Below, piece by piece: positions 10,513-19,406 of a stretch of 64,000 nucleotides of DNA (position 1 is its first letter; every line of letters begins with the position of its first letter). The translations under genes and the position numbers were made by a program. Source of the stretch: Polyangiaceae bacterium (GTDB lineage: Bacteria; Myxococcota_A; Polyangia; Polyangiales; Polyangiaceae); NCBI GenBank assembly GCA_019637295.1, contig JAHBVX010000005.1, positions 310,001 to 374,000 of the forward strand, given 5' to 3'. Under the pieces are notes generated by a model, which was given only the letters and a program-made list of their open reading frames with translations, did not search any database and was not told the DNA's origin.

Positions 10513-11995
10513 CCTGACTCCTGGGGAACACACATGCTGTCGTGGAACTGACGGGATCTTTGGGACCTTCGGCGCACGCCACCTGGCTCGGCTCGTCGCA
10601 CACTAGATCCGAGGGGCACCGGGTCTCGATGGTCCAGTTGAGCGCCCCGCCGCTGAAGTTACGCAGCGTGCCCGACAGGACGCGGATGGGTTTGCCGCGC
10701 ATGGCCACCGGGTCGAAGCGAGTGCGCGGCACGCTGCCCGTGTTGACCTGCAGGCTCTTCTGGTTGGGGAGGACGACGCGGTAGTTGCCCCGCGCGGAGA
10801 AGCCCGTCCACTCCACGCACTGTGGGTCGACGCCGCACGCGTTGGCGCACGCTCCTTCGGGGCTGCCGGTGCTGAAGTCGATGATGCCGTTGCCGTCGAG
10901 ATCGCAGTTGGACTGATCCGCCGCGAAGCCGTTGCCTGCCGGCTTGGGACCGAAATAAGCGCCGACCATGACGTTCTCGACCCGCACCAGCGAGCTCTCG
11001 AGTCGCTCCATCACCGCGTCCGAGTCCACGTCGTCGGGAGCGATGACGGTGGGCTCGGGCACCAAGCACTCCCCATCCCCGGGATCCGTGGCCGTCGGGA
11101 ACCGCCACGGATGATTGCTGAAGGACGGGAAGCTCAGCTCCGTGAAGCCGAAGAATTCGAGCGCCGTGCCGGACAGCGCCGTGATGCGATCGCACACCCT
11201 CAGCCCGCCCGGGCTGTTGAAGGTGAAGGCGAACATGTGATTGTACCCGCCCAGATCCGAGATGTCCGTGACGTAGAAGCCGTCGGACGAGATGCGGGTG
11301 ACGATCAGGTCTGGGCACCTCTCCGGGGTCGCGTCGCAGTCCACCCCCACCGCGGGCTTGGTCGCGACCTCGACGCCCTCGAGCGGGTACGGGGTGCGCG
11401 CGCCTCGACCCTGGACGTCCCCGAGGCGCGGCAGCTCGAAGCTGATGGGCCGGCTCACCCCCGTTGCGTGGGTCCCGCCCGTCTCCGTGTCGTCGTTGGC
11501 GAAGGCGCAGCCGGGATCGTAGGGAAAGTCGATCAGGCCGTCCCCGTCGTTGTCGATGCCGTCGGAACAGGCCGGGTTCTCGTCCACGGACACGGGGACG
11601 TAGCCCACGTCCTCCGCCCACAGGCGGGTGGGCCCACGCGGATTGCGCAGTCGGACCCGCTGCGCGAGCGCCTCCCCCTGCAACAGCACGATGTTGCGAC
11701 CGTTCGCGCGATCTCCGGCCACGCTCACCACCACCCCCGGCTCCACGCTGATGCGCACATAGCCGTTGAAGCCATCGTCCTTCGCGCCGTTCGGCAGCCG
11801 CGCGATCAGATCCACCAAGATCTCGACCTCCTCGTCGAGCGGCAGCGGCAGCGGCGGCTCGGTCACGCCCGGCAGCGCGCTGCCGTCGCTCGCTCGCAGG
11901 TTGACGTACAGCGCCTCGGTGCGCTCCTCGAGCGGCTTGTTCACCGTGCAGGACGCGAGTCCGCAGGCGACCATGGCGAGCCGGGCGCGCCTCAT
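10487..11995 (-). CDS. Surface lipoprotein with OB-fold-like domains and DNDGDG motif
   Basis: The 502-aa protein has a lipobox (ACGLASC, Cys16). After an N-terminal beta domain comes CSDGIDNDGDGLIDFPYDPGC (about 145-165), a calcium-loop-like motif framed by cysteines that is common in myxobacterial surface proteins. A second shorter CDLDGNGIIDF loop lies near 370. The stretches LVRVENVMVGAYF and IRVLSGTLRNFSGGALNWTIETR resemble the OB-fold-like domain seen in YhcR-type secreted nucleases, and the same pattern recurs in the lipoprotein at 30784-31584. Its start overlaps the nucleotidase stop by 4 bp. The OB-fold assignment is by eye and needs a profile search. Confidence 0.65.
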   Translation of the reverse strand: MRRARLAMVACGLASCTVNKPLEERTEALYVNLRASDGSALPGVTEPPLPLPLDEEVEILVDLIARLPNGAKDDGFNGYVRISVEPGVVVSVAGDRANGRNIVLLQGEALAQRVRLRNPRGPTRLWAEDVGYVPVSVDENPACSDGIDNDGDGLIDFPYDPGCAFANDDTETGGTHATGVSRPISFELPRLGDVQGRGARTPYPLEGVEVATKPAVGVDCDATPERCPDLIVTRISSDGFYVTDISDLGGYNHMFAFTFNSPGGLRVCDRITALSGTALEFFGFTELSFPSFSNHPWRFPTATDPGDGECLVPEPTVIAPDDVDSDAVMERLESSLVRVENVMVGAYFGPKPAGNGFAADQSNCDLDGNGIIDFSTGSPEGACANACGVDPQCVEWTGFSARGNYRVVLPNQKSLQVNTGSVPRTRFDPVAMRGKPIRVLSGTLRNFSGGALNWTIETRCPSDLVCDEPSQVACAEGPKDPVSSTTACVFPRSQDDPNEGSN

Positions 11996-14229
11996 CGACC
12001 CACCATCAGCACGCGCCCATCCGAGCCGCTGCCCAGGTTACGATCCACGCACGCCAAGAACTTGCACTGCTCACCGCCGGCCTGACACACGCCCACGTTG
12101 CTCGCGCAGCTGGCCACGGCGACCGCGCTGTCGGCGTTCTTGCACAGCTGGCGGTAGTAGTCCGCCACCCCCTGGCGACAGGCGTTCAGCACGCAGCGCC
12201 CCTTGGCCCCGCACGCGCCGTTCGAGGTGCAGGCCCCGCCCGCGCTCTCGGCAGCGTTCTCGGGACAGGCGCACACGTACGCGCCTCCCAGCGGGCTGCA
12301 GTCCCCGTCCACCGCGCAGGCCAGGAGGCCATCATCCGTGGTGTGTTCGGTGCGGTAGCCACAGGGGTTGCCGCCCCGCACCCAGTCGATCAGCGCGTCG
12401 CGCTGCTGGATCTTGGTGTCCAGCTGGGTCGTGTTCTTCTTCAGCACCACGAAGCCCGAGCCACCTCCGGCCAGGTAGGTGCTGGTCGCCAGCTCGTAGG
12501 AGCCGGTGGGATCGATCTGCACCAGGCAGCGACCAAGCCCCTGGGCGTCTACCCGGCCGGTGTCGCAGCTGTTGAGCTGCCCACCACAGTCGACGTCGGA
12601 CGCGCAGGGCTTCTCGTTCGAGCCGATGTAGATGCGGTCCGCACAGGCCGTCACGACGCAGGCGCCGCTGACGCAGTCGTTGGACGGGCAATCCTCGTCC
12701 TTGGTGCACGCCTTGACGACGGGGTTGTCACACCCCTTGCAGTTGAGTACGACCCGCGCTCCGGCGATCTGGACCTGAGTCGAGCAGCCGCGACCCGCCG
12801 AGCGGCGCGCGATGAAGTCGAACATCTCTTGCACCTCGCTGCCCGAGAGCTGCATCTTGGTGACGGAGTTGTCGAACGGAAAGATGTTGAACATCTGCTC
12901 GATGGAGACGGGCCCCGGCACCATGTCCGCGCGAATCCCGGTGGTGTTGGTGAGGGAGAAGTCCGTCTCGACGCCCAACCGGCGCCACATGGCCGTGGAG
13001 ATGAGGTTGCCGAGCGCCGAGTCGCCGCCGCCGGAGCCGAACCGACGAGAGCCGTCCGGCGAGTAGCCTACCAACAGGTCGAGGTCGACGAGCAAGTCGA
13101 GCTCCGCCCGGTAGGGCTCGAGGAGCTCGGCGACGGTGCGGTCCATGGGCACGTCCGCTGTGACCGGCAACAGCTCGAACTGATTGCCCACGACCTCGAA
13201 GCCGTTGACGGGATCGTAGGGCCACGCAATGTCTTCCTGCTGATCGCTGACCACGACGTCGAGGCGGCCGACGAACTTGGCGAAGGCTCCCGAGTGCGCG
13301 AGCACCACCCTGCGGGGGTGACAATAGCGAGTCACGAACTTGCCGTCGGCGTCCCGCAGCTTGACGTGGTGACGCCCCTGACCGTCCACCAGGTCGCAAT
13401 CCTCCACGACCTTGGGGGGCTGCAGCACGATGTGGTTGTGGCCGCCCAGGACGACGTCGATGCCGGTGGTCTTCCGGATCATCTCCTCGTCGCCGTTCAG
13501 TCCCAGGTGAGTCACGAAGACGACCACGTCCACCAGCGGCCGGAGCAGGTCGATGTAGGCCTGCGCGACGTCGATCGTCTCCAGCGGCGTGATCCCCAGG
13601 CGGTTGGGCCGCTCGTACAGCGAGCTGAGGCTCGACAGGTTGCCCATGCCGATGACGCCGACCTTCAGACCACGCAGGTTGAAGGTCTTGAACGGGAGGA
13701 TCACGTTCTCGAGGTGCGGGCTCCCCTCCACGTCCACGTCGTCGAGCAGATAGTTCGCCGCGAGCACCGGGAAGGTGGCCCACTTCTGATACTGCTGGCG
13801 CGCGTTGAGGGCGCCGTTGTCGAACTCGTGATTGGCGATCGACTGGGCGTCCACGCCCATCGCGCTGAGGGCGCGGATCTCGGCTTCCCCGTTGAAGTAG
13901 TTGAACACGGGTGCGCCCTGGAAACAGTCCCCGCCGTCGATGTGCAGCACCCGATCCGACTGTGCCCGCTCCCGACCGACGAGGTAGGCGATACGGGCGG
14001 CTCCCCCGACAGTCGTGATCTGGCCGGCAGGCCCCAGGCCCAGGGCTGCGTCATTCTGCGCGATCTGCAGCGCGTAGGGGAAGAGCCGAGAGTGCATGTC
14101 CGCCGTGTGCAGGAAGGTCAGCTTCACCTGACCCTGCGCGCGGTAGGGCTCCGGGTTCTTCGGGCAGCCGGCAAGCGAGAAGGCACACGCGAAGGCGAGC
14201 GCCGAGAGCGCGACCGACCGAAAATTCAT
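11992..14229 (-). CDS. 5'-nucleotidase / metallophosphatase lipoprotein
   Basis: A 745-aa lipoprotein (lipobox SLAGC, Cys22) of the UshA/5'-nucleotidase family, which hydrolyses nucleotides or related phosphoesters outside the cytoplasm. Metal-site motifs are present in order: HTADMHSR (about 41-48), GGDCFQG (about 98), ANHEFDNG (about 133), THLG and GGHNH (about 265). The C-terminal substrate domain is recognisable from NLISTAMWRRLG to FNIFPFDNSV. Unusually it is interrupted by and ends in Cys-rich segments (about 505-560 and 650-735, such as CTKDEDCPSNDC), giving a length well above the usual ~550. First gene of the three-gene operon. Confidence 0.88.
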   Translation of the reverse strand: MNFRSVALSALAFACAFSLAGCPKNPEPYRAQGQVKLTFLHTADMHSRLFPYALQIAQNDAALGLGPAGQITTVGGAARIAYLVGRERAQSDRVLHIDGGDCFQGAPVFNYFNGEAEIRALSAMGVDAQSIANHEFDNGALNARQQYQKWATFPVLAANYLLDDVDVEGSPHLENVILPFKTFNLRGLKVGVIGMGNLSSLSSLYERPNRLGITPLETIDVAQAYIDLLRPLVDVVVFVTHLGLNGDEEMIRKTTGIDVVLGGHNHIVLQPPKVVEDCDLVDGQGRHHVKLRDADGKFVTRYCHPRRVVLAHSGAFAKFVGRLDVVVSDQQEDIAWPYDPVNGFEVVGNQFELLPVTADVPMDRTVAELLEPYRAELDLLVDLDLLVGYSPDGSRRFGSGGGDSALGNLISTAMWRRLGVETDFSLTNTTGIRADMVPGPVSIEQMFNIFPFDNSVTKMQLSGSEVQEMFDFIARRSAGRGCSTQVQIAGARVVLNCKGCDNPVVKACTKDEDCPSNDCVSGACVVTACADRIYIGSNEKPCASDVDCGGQLNSCDTGRVDAQGLGRCLVQIDPTGSYELATSTYLAGGGSGFVVLKKNTTQLDTKIQQRDALIDWVRGGNPCGYRTEHTTDDGLLACAVDGDCSPLGGAYVCACPENAAESAGGACTSNGACGAKGRCVLNACRQGVADYYRQLCKNADSAVAVASCASNVGVCQAGGEQCKFLACVDRNLGSGSDGRVLMVGR

Positions 14230-14307
14230 CGAACCGAAGCCTTACCAACATAAGTCAGCGGCGCCAAGCCGGATAACCGGCGTTCACGGCAAAGTCACCC
14301 CTCGAAG

Positions 14308-16116
14308 TCAGTCGTCGAGCACCAAGTCGCTGAGCCGCTCCAACAGAACCGCGTCCAAGAGCGCCCCGGCCTCTGCGGCCGTCCGTAGGGCCCGAACACG
14401 CTCGGCGAGCCGCTCCGCGTCCGCGAGCGTGATGCGGCCAAGCGCGGCCTTGACCCGGGGGATCGCGGCCGCCTCCATGCTCAGCTCGCGCAACCCGAGC
14501 CCGACGAGCAGGACCGCGTCCTGTGGGTCGCTGGCCATGGCGCCGCACACCGTCACGCTCCTGTGTTCGGCGCGCCCCGCCGCCACCACCCGGTCGATGA
14601 GGCGAATGATCGCGGGGTCGAGCGGTGAGGCCAGGTACGCGAGTTCACGATTGGTGCGATCCACCGCGAGCGCGTACTGCACCAGGTCGTTCGTGCCGAT
14701 GCTCAAGAACTCCGCATCCCGCGCGAGCAGGTCCGCGACGATGGCCGCGGAGGGCACCTCCACCATGATGCCGAGCGGGATCTGCGGGGCGCGGGGCTGC
14801 CCCGCCGCGTCCACCGCGGCGATCGCGGTGTCGAGCAGACGGCGGACCGCCGCCAGCTCGCTCACCGTGGCGATCATGGGAACGAGTATCCGCAGCGTGC
14901 CGTGCGCGGAGGCGCGCACCATGGCGCGCAGCTGCGCGCCGAGCACCTCCGGACGCGCGAGACCCAGGCGCACCGCGCGCAGCCCGAGCGCCGGGTTCAT
15001 GTCGGCCGGCGCTTGCAGCGCGCTGGTGAACTTGTCGCCGCCGATGTCGAAGGTCCGCAGCGTGACGGGCTTGGGGCTCATCGCGCCCACCACCCGCCGA
15101 TAGGTCTCGTACTGCTCGTCCTCCGTGGGCGGGACGGTGCGGTCGACGTACAAGAACTCGGTGCGATACAGGCCGATCCCGGCGGCGCCTTGCGCCAGCG
15201 CCGCGTCCACTTCCACGGGCAGCTCGATGTTGGCGGACAGTTCGATGGTCACGCCGCAAGCCGTCGTCGCAGGCACGGCGCTGGCGCGACGCCGGTCGAG
15301 GGCGAGCGCACGCTGCCGCTCCACGCGCTCCGTGGAGCGCTCCACGAACTGCTGCGACGGGCTGACGGACACCTGGCCCCGAGTCCCGTCCACGACGAGC
15401 AAGTCCCCCTCCCCCACCAGCTGCAGCAGGTCTTTGACGCCAACCACCGCGGGGATCTCGAGCGCGCGCGCCAGGATGGAGGTGTGGCTGGTGCGGGTGC
15501 CGACCTCGGTGACCAGCCCGAGCACGCGGTTGCGGTCGAAGGTCGCCGTCTCCGCCGGCGACAAGTCGTGCGCAACGATGACACAGGGCTCGCCCGCGCC
15601 GACAGCGGCCACGGGCTTGTCCTGACCCGACAGCTCGATCAAGATCCGGTCCCCCACGAACTCGAAATCGTGGCTGCGCTCCGCGAGGTAGGGGTCCGCG
15701 GCCGCGCGCAACCCATCGGCCATCTCCCGCACCGCGCACTCGAGCGCCCACTCCGCGCACTGACGCTCCACTTCGATGCGCCGCGTCACGCTCTCGTGCA
15801 GGGTCTCGTCTTCCACCATGAGCACGTACGCTTCCAAGATCGAGGACTCAGCGCGCGCAGCGCCCTGCCGAACCCGCTCGGCCACCGCGCGCAGCGCGAT
15901 CGCCGCAGCCGCCGCGGCGGCGCGGAATCGCGAGACTTCGCTGCTCACCTGCTCCACCCCGACGTGGTGACGCGCGCCGGCGACTCGAGTCCGCCGCACC
16001 ACGCTGGCCCTGCCGATGGCGAGGCCGGGGGAGCCCGCGAAGCCCGCCAGGATGACGCCGGGGTCGGCGGTGTCGCTCGCTGCCGTGGTCCCCGCGCTCA
16101 ACTCACTCCCCCTCAC
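14308..16116 (-). CDS. ptsI: PTS enzyme I (PEP-protein phosphotransferase)
   Basis: The ~600-aa enzyme transfers phosphate from PEP to HPr. It has the phospho-acceptor site GTRTSHTSILAR (His211 from the GTG), the PEP-binding GLYRTEFLY, RTFDIGGDK, GIMVEVPSA and SIGTNDLVQY motifs, and the catalytic VTVCGAMASDP cysteine. The N-terminal HPr-binding region is rather Ala-rich. The GTG at 16116 has no Shine-Dalgarno; an in-frame TTG at 16101 preceded by GAGGGGGAG is an attractive alternative and would place it just after the ptsH stop. The surrounding block contains EIIA-Ntr but no sugar permease, so a regulatory role is likely. Confidence 0.93.
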   Translation of the reverse strand: MRGSELSAGTTAASDTADPGVILAGFAGSPGLAIGRASVVRRTRVAGARHHVGVEQVSSEVSRFRAAAAAAAIALRAVAERVRQGAARAESSILEAYVLMVEDETLHESVTRRIEVERQCAEWALECAVREMADGLRAAADPYLAERSHDFEFVGDRILIELSGQDKPVAAVGAGEPCVIVAHDLSPAETATFDRNRVLGLVTEVGTRTSHTSILARALEIPAVVGVKDLLQLVGEGDLLVVDGTRGQVSVSPSQQFVERSTERVERQRALALDRRRASAVPATTACGVTIELSANIELPVEVDAALAQGAAGIGLYRTEFLYVDRTVPPTEDEQYETYRRVVGAMSPKPVTLRTFDIGGDKFTSALQAPADMNPALGLRAVRLGLARPEVLGAQLRAMVRASAHGTLRILVPMIATVSELAAVRRLLDTAIAAVDAAGQPRAPQIPLGIMVEVPSAAIVADLLARDAEFLSIGTNDLVQYALAVDRTNRELAYLASPLDPAIIRLIDRVVAAGRAEHRSVTVCGAMASDPQDAVLLVGLGLRELSMEAAAIPRVKAALGRITLADAERLAERVRALRTAAEAGALLDAVLLERLSDLVLDD

Positions 16117-16378
16117 CGAACAGTCCGTCGATCAGCTCGCCGATCGAGCGCACGGCGTCGTCGGCGCCATCACCCCTGGCCTCCACGTCCAGCGCCGTTC
16201 CCTGGGCGCCGCACAGCAAGAGCACCCCCATCACGCTCTTGGCGTTGGCGACTTGCCCATCTCGCCCCAGCGTGACCTCGCACGGAAACCGGCAAGCGAG
16301 CTGCACGAGCTTGGTCGCTGCCCGAGCGTGCAGGCCCAAACGATTCTTGACTTCGAACGTACCCTTCGCGTGGCTCAA
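16103..16378 (-). CDS. ptsH: HPr-family phosphocarrier protein
   Basis: With TTG at 16378 as start the product is 91 aa, the usual HPr length. It carries the His phosphorylation site in RLGLHARAATKLV (His17) and the regulatory serine in NAKSVMGVLLL (Ser48), the residue acted on by HPr kinase/phosphorylase. Both sites being intact agrees with hprK two genes upstream. TTG was chosen because it lies 1 bp after the rapZ stop and because an upstream extension to 16426 reads only the rapZ gene in another frame. Confidence 0.92.
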   Translation of the reverse strand: MSHAKGTFEVKNRLGLHARAATKLVQLACRFPCEVTLGRDGQVANAKSVMGVLLLCGAQGTALDVEARGDGADDAVRSIGELIDGLFGEGE

Positions 16379-16379
16379 A

Positions 16380-17351
16380 CTACTTCTTGGGCGCCTCGCG
16401 CCCACCCTCCTCGAATCGCTGCACATCGCCGACCACGTCGCTCGGCCGGTCGAGAGTAGCTCGATCCACGTCGCGGTGCACCACGTCGATGGGAAGGGTG
16501 ACCTGCTGCCGGAGCGCGCCCGCGATTCGGTCGGCCAAAACCACCGAGCGATGGCGCCCTCCGGTGCACCCGATCCCGACGGTGAGGTAGCTCTTTCCCT
16601 CCCGTTCGAAGCGGGGCAGGCAGTACGCGAGCAGGTCGAGCAGCCGGTGCTCGAGCTCGTGAGCCTCCGGATCGCCGAGCACGTAGTCCCGCACCGGGGT
16701 CTCGAGACCCGTGTGCTCCCGCAGCGACTCGTCGAAGTACGGATTTTTCAGGAACCGAACGTCGAACACCAGATCCGCGTCCACCGGGATGCCGTACTTG
16801 AACCCGAAAGAGACCAGCCGCGCGCGCAGGCGAGGCCCGCTGCCGCCGCTGGCGCCGAACTGCTCGAGCACGCGTCGGCGAAGATCGTGAACGCTCAGAC
16901 CGGTGGTGTCCACCACGTGGGTGGCGCGCGCCCGGAGCTGGGCGAGCTTCTCGCGCTCGACCGCGATCCCGTCGAGCACGGCGTTCGCGGCCCGCGCGAG
17001 GGTGGGCTCGACCACCTGCGACAAGGGATGCGGCCGGCGCGTCGCAGAGAACCGCCTGAGCAGGCTGCCGTCTGCCGCGTCGAGGAACAGCACGCTCACG
17101 TCCCGGTCTGCCCGCGCGACCGCCAGCGGCACGTCCCCGATGACGTCCACGAAGCCTTGCACCCGTACGTCGACCCCTAGCGCGATGCGTCGAACCCGCG
17201 CGGCCTCGAGCGCCTCCACCGTCGCGGACACCACGGGAGGGGGCGTGTTGTCGACGCAGAAGTAGCCGAGGTCCTCGAGCGCGTGGAGCGCGGTGCTCTT
17301 GCCGGCGCCGCTCATGCCGGTGACGACGACGAGCCGCGTCTGCTCGGTCAC
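16380..17351 (-). CDS. rapZ: RapZ family nucleotide-binding protein (YvcJ-like)
   Basis: This 323-aa protein has an N-terminal P-loop (GMSGAGKST, residues 12-20) followed by ALEDLGYFCVDNTPP, and the C-terminal SFGFKYGIPVDADLVFDVRFLKNP and YLTVGIGCTGGRHRSV blocks of RapZ. In enterobacteria RapZ guides RNase E to the sRNA GlmZ; in other bacteria it senses nucleotides or cell-wall precursors. GTG at 17351 overlaps the hprK stop by 4 bp and has a GGAG sequence upstream. The long frame that continues to 18029 crosses hprK out of frame and is not coding. Confidence 0.93.
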   Translation of the reverse strand: MTEQTRLVVVTGMSGAGKSTALHALEDLGYFCVDNTPPPVVSATVEALEAARVRRIALGVDVRVQGFVDVIGDVPLAVARADRDVSVLFLDAADGSLLRRFSATRRPHPLSQVVEPTLARAANAVLDGIAVEREKLAQLRARATHVVDTTGLSVHDLRRRVLEQFGASGGSGPRLRARLVSFGFKYGIPVDADLVFDVRFLKNPYFDESLREHTGLETPVRDYVLGDPEAHELEHRLLDLLAYCLPRFEREGKSYLTVGIGCTGGRHRSVVLADRIAGALRQQVTLPIDVVHRDVDRATLDRPSDVVGDVQRFEEGGREAPKK

Positions 17352-18400
17352 TTCGGTCTCCGCGGGGCGACCGGTGGGGGCGCCGAGCTCTCTGGCGGCG
17401 CCGCGCGAGGCAGGCTCTGCCGGGGAGGCTCGGCGCGCTGCATGCCCGTCCCCGTCGCGCGCTCGATCTGGGCGACGAAGTCCCGGGCCGGATGGTGTCC
17501 GGCCTGCCGAAGCAGCTCGTGGCGCGCGGCGATCTCGATGATCGCGCTCATGTTCCGCCCCGGGCGCACGGGCAACACCACCTCGCGGATGGGAACGCCG
17601 AGGATGGTGCGGTGACGTTCGTCGAGTCCGATGCGATCGTAGTGACCGTCCCCCTCCTTCAACTCGAGCTGAACGACCAAGTCGATGCGCTTGCGTGCAC
17701 GGATGGCCGTGACGCCGTAGAGATCTTTGATGTTGAGGATCCCGAGACCACGAACTTCGATGTGATGGCGGAGGAGCTCCGCTGGCTCTCCGAACACCAT
17801 TCCGGGAGGCTTGTAGTCGCACTCGACGACGTCGTCCGCCACGAGCCGGTGCCCATTCATGACGAGCTCGAGCGCACACTCGCTCTTGCCGATGCCGCTC
17901 GAGCCGAGCACCAGCACACCGACCTCGAACACATCCACCAAGACGCCGTGCACTCGCGATCGGGGCGCCAATCGCTCGTCGAGCAGCGTGTGTAGCGCCG
18001 TGATGGCTGCGGACGAGCGATCGCCACACGAGAGCAGCGGCGTACCGGTCTGCTCCGCCTCGTGCACCAGGGCGGTGGGGGGCGGCGCCCCACGCGTGAC
18101 CACCACGCAGGACAGCCCCAGCGAGAAGAGACCTCGCGCCGCCTGCAGCTGCCCGTCGGGCGGCAAGCCCTCCACGTAAGAGATCTCGGTCTCACCCAGC
18201 ACCTGCACGCGAGTGGGGACGATACCGTGCATGTGACCCACCAGCGCGAGGCCGGACTTCTGGATCCGCGGATGCGTGATCTCGCGATCGACGCCCGAGT
18301 GCCCCGCGACCACCTCGACCGCCAGCGCGAGCTCCGGGTCCTCCAGCAGAGCGCGCACGGTGATCCCACGGCGGTCATCCGGCGGCTCGTACACGGTCAT
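17348..18400 (-). CDS. hprK: HPr kinase/phosphorylase
   Basis: The 350-aa product has the Walker A GSSGIGKS at 166-173, the HGVLVDVF segment at 151-158 and the HprK signature EVRGLGILNIKDLYG at 215-229, then PVRPGRN near the end of the catalytic domain. It phosphorylates and dephosphorylates the regulatory Ser of HPr. A Pro/Ala/Arg-rich tail of about 40 residues follows the conserved core. In proteobacteria that lack carbon catabolite repression by CcpA, this enzyme usually belongs to regulatory PTS circuits; the EIIA-Ntr gene 3 bp upstream fits that. Confidence 0.95.
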   Translation of the reverse strand: MTVYEPPDDRRGITVRALLEDPELALAVEVVAGHSGVDREITHPRIQKSGLALVGHMHGIVPTRVQVLGETEISYVEGLPPDGQLQAARGLFSLGLSCVVVTRGAPPPTALVHEAEQTGTPLLSCGDRSSAAITALHTLLDERLAPRSRVHGVLVDVFEVGVLVLGSSGIGKSECALELVMNGHRLVADDVVECDYKPPGMVFGEPAELLRHHIEVRGLGILNIKDLYGVTAIRARKRIDLVVQLELKEGDGHYDRIGLDERHRTILGVPIREVVLPVRPGRNMSAIIEIAARHELLRQAGHHPARDFVAQIERATGTGMQRAEPPRQSLPRAAPPESSAPPPVAPRRPK

Positions 18401-18403
18401 GGT

Positions 18404-18874
18404 TCAGCCCTCGGCCCCATCCTGGGCGGTGATCAAGCGAAGCGCCGCGCCGGATGACGTGCAGGCGACCAGCGCGCGGCGCGTCTCGGGATTGCGGAGC
18501 AAGCGCGAGATGCGAGCGAGCAACCGCAGGTGCTCGCCCGCCGCGCGCTTGGGCCCGACCACTCCAAACACGATGGTGCAGTCCTTCCCGTCGATGGAGT
18601 CGAACGGGATGCCGCGCGGGAACAACAGCAGCGCCGCCGCCTGCTGGGTCGCCAGCTCGCTCGAGGTGTGGGGGATGGCCACGCCGTCACCGATGCCAGT
18701 GCTCTGCAGCGTCTCGCGCTCGGCGAACCAGCGGAGCAGGTCATCCTCGTCTCCGCCGACGGTAGGCGCCAGGAGCGAGGCGAGCACGCGCAGCACATCG
18801 CGCTTGTCGCGCGCGCGCTCGCCCCCGGCATCGACCAGGATGCGCTCCTCACGAAGAACGTCAGCGAGTCGCAC
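18404..18874 (-). CDS. ptsN: PTS EIIA-Ntr domain protein
   Basis: The 156-aa protein matches the EIIA nitrogen/fructose family, with the phosphorylated His in STGIGDGVAIPHTSS (His69). GTG at 18874 was preferred to the TTG four codons earlier because GGAGGT lies 4 nt before it and the protein then opens with RLADVLREERI, as in other PtsN proteins. EIIA-Ntr commonly regulates partners such as potassium transport or stress kinases according to its phosphorylation state. It sits between hpf and hprK. Confidence 0.9.
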   Translation of the reverse strand: MRLADVLREERILVDAGGERARDKRDVLRVLASLLAPTVGGDEDDLLRWFAERETLQSTGIGDGVAIPHTSSELATQQAAALLLFPRGIPFDSIDGKDCTIVFGVVGPKRAAGEHLRLLARISRLLRNPETRRALVACTSSGAALRLITAQDGAEG

Positions 18875-18904
18875 ACCGACCTCCAAGCTGAGCCCGGCTC
18901 GAGC

Positions 18905-19318
18905 TCACCGCGCCCTGGCCGTGCGCAGAGGGGCCTTCTTGGTCACCTTCTTCTTGGCCTTGGCTGCCGGACGTGCCGCGGTGGCGGCACGGGCCGGCAC
19001 CGCGCCGTCACGCACTGACTCCCCACGCCGCTTCTTGGCTTGTGCCGTGCCCTTGTTGGCGCGGATCTGGCGCTCGAGCTTGCCGATCACGCGGTCGATC
19101 GACACGTACATGTCCTCGCTCGATTCCTTGGCCTCGAGGTGCGCGCCACCGCTCGAGACTCGCGTCTCGGCGACGTGCTTGAGCTTGTCGAGCGAGAGCG
19201 TGACCTTGGCGGTCATCGGCTGGCGCAAGAATTTCTGGAGCTTGGCGACCTTCTCCCGCGCGTAAGACTTGATGGCTTCGCTCGCGTCCATGTGACGGAA
19301 GGTGATGCTGATGTTCAC
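18905..19318 (-). CDS. hpf: Ribosome hibernation promoting factor (HPF/YfiA family)
   Basis: A 137-aa protein opening with MNISITFRHMDASEAIKSYA, the canonical HPF/RaiA start; the ~95-residue domain binds the 30S decoding region and silences idle ribosomes. The last ~40 residues are an Ala/Lys/Arg-rich tail (KKVTKKAP) in place of the long-HPF dimerisation domain. A strong AGGAGGAG lies about 10 nt upstream of the ATG. The rpoN-hpf-ptsN order is widely conserved in proteobacteria. Confidence 0.92.
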   Translation of the reverse strand: MNISITFRHMDASEAIKSYAREKVAKLQKFLRQPMTAKVTLSLDKLKHVAETRVSSGGAHLEAKESSEDMYVSIDRVIGKLERQIRANKGTAQAKKRRGESVRDGAVPARAATAARPAAKAKKKVTKKAPLRTARAR

Positions 19319-19406
19319 TGTCTCCTCCTAATTGCTTGACGGGCAAGCGCCCACGACGATCCGGGGGCGCGTGATCTCGTTCGCGGCCTGGGCTGGCCAC
19401 GCTCTC

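Noticed and set aside
12343-14253. 636-codon plus-strand frame antisense to the 5'-nucleotidase gene
   Set aside because: Composition is Val/Asp/Arg-rich without motifs, while the minus strand has full catalytic motifs.
17352-18029. N-terminal extension of rapZ
   Set aside because: Arg-rich out-of-frame reading of hprK; a GTG at 17351 with Shine-Dalgarno and 4-bp overlap gives a normal RapZ.
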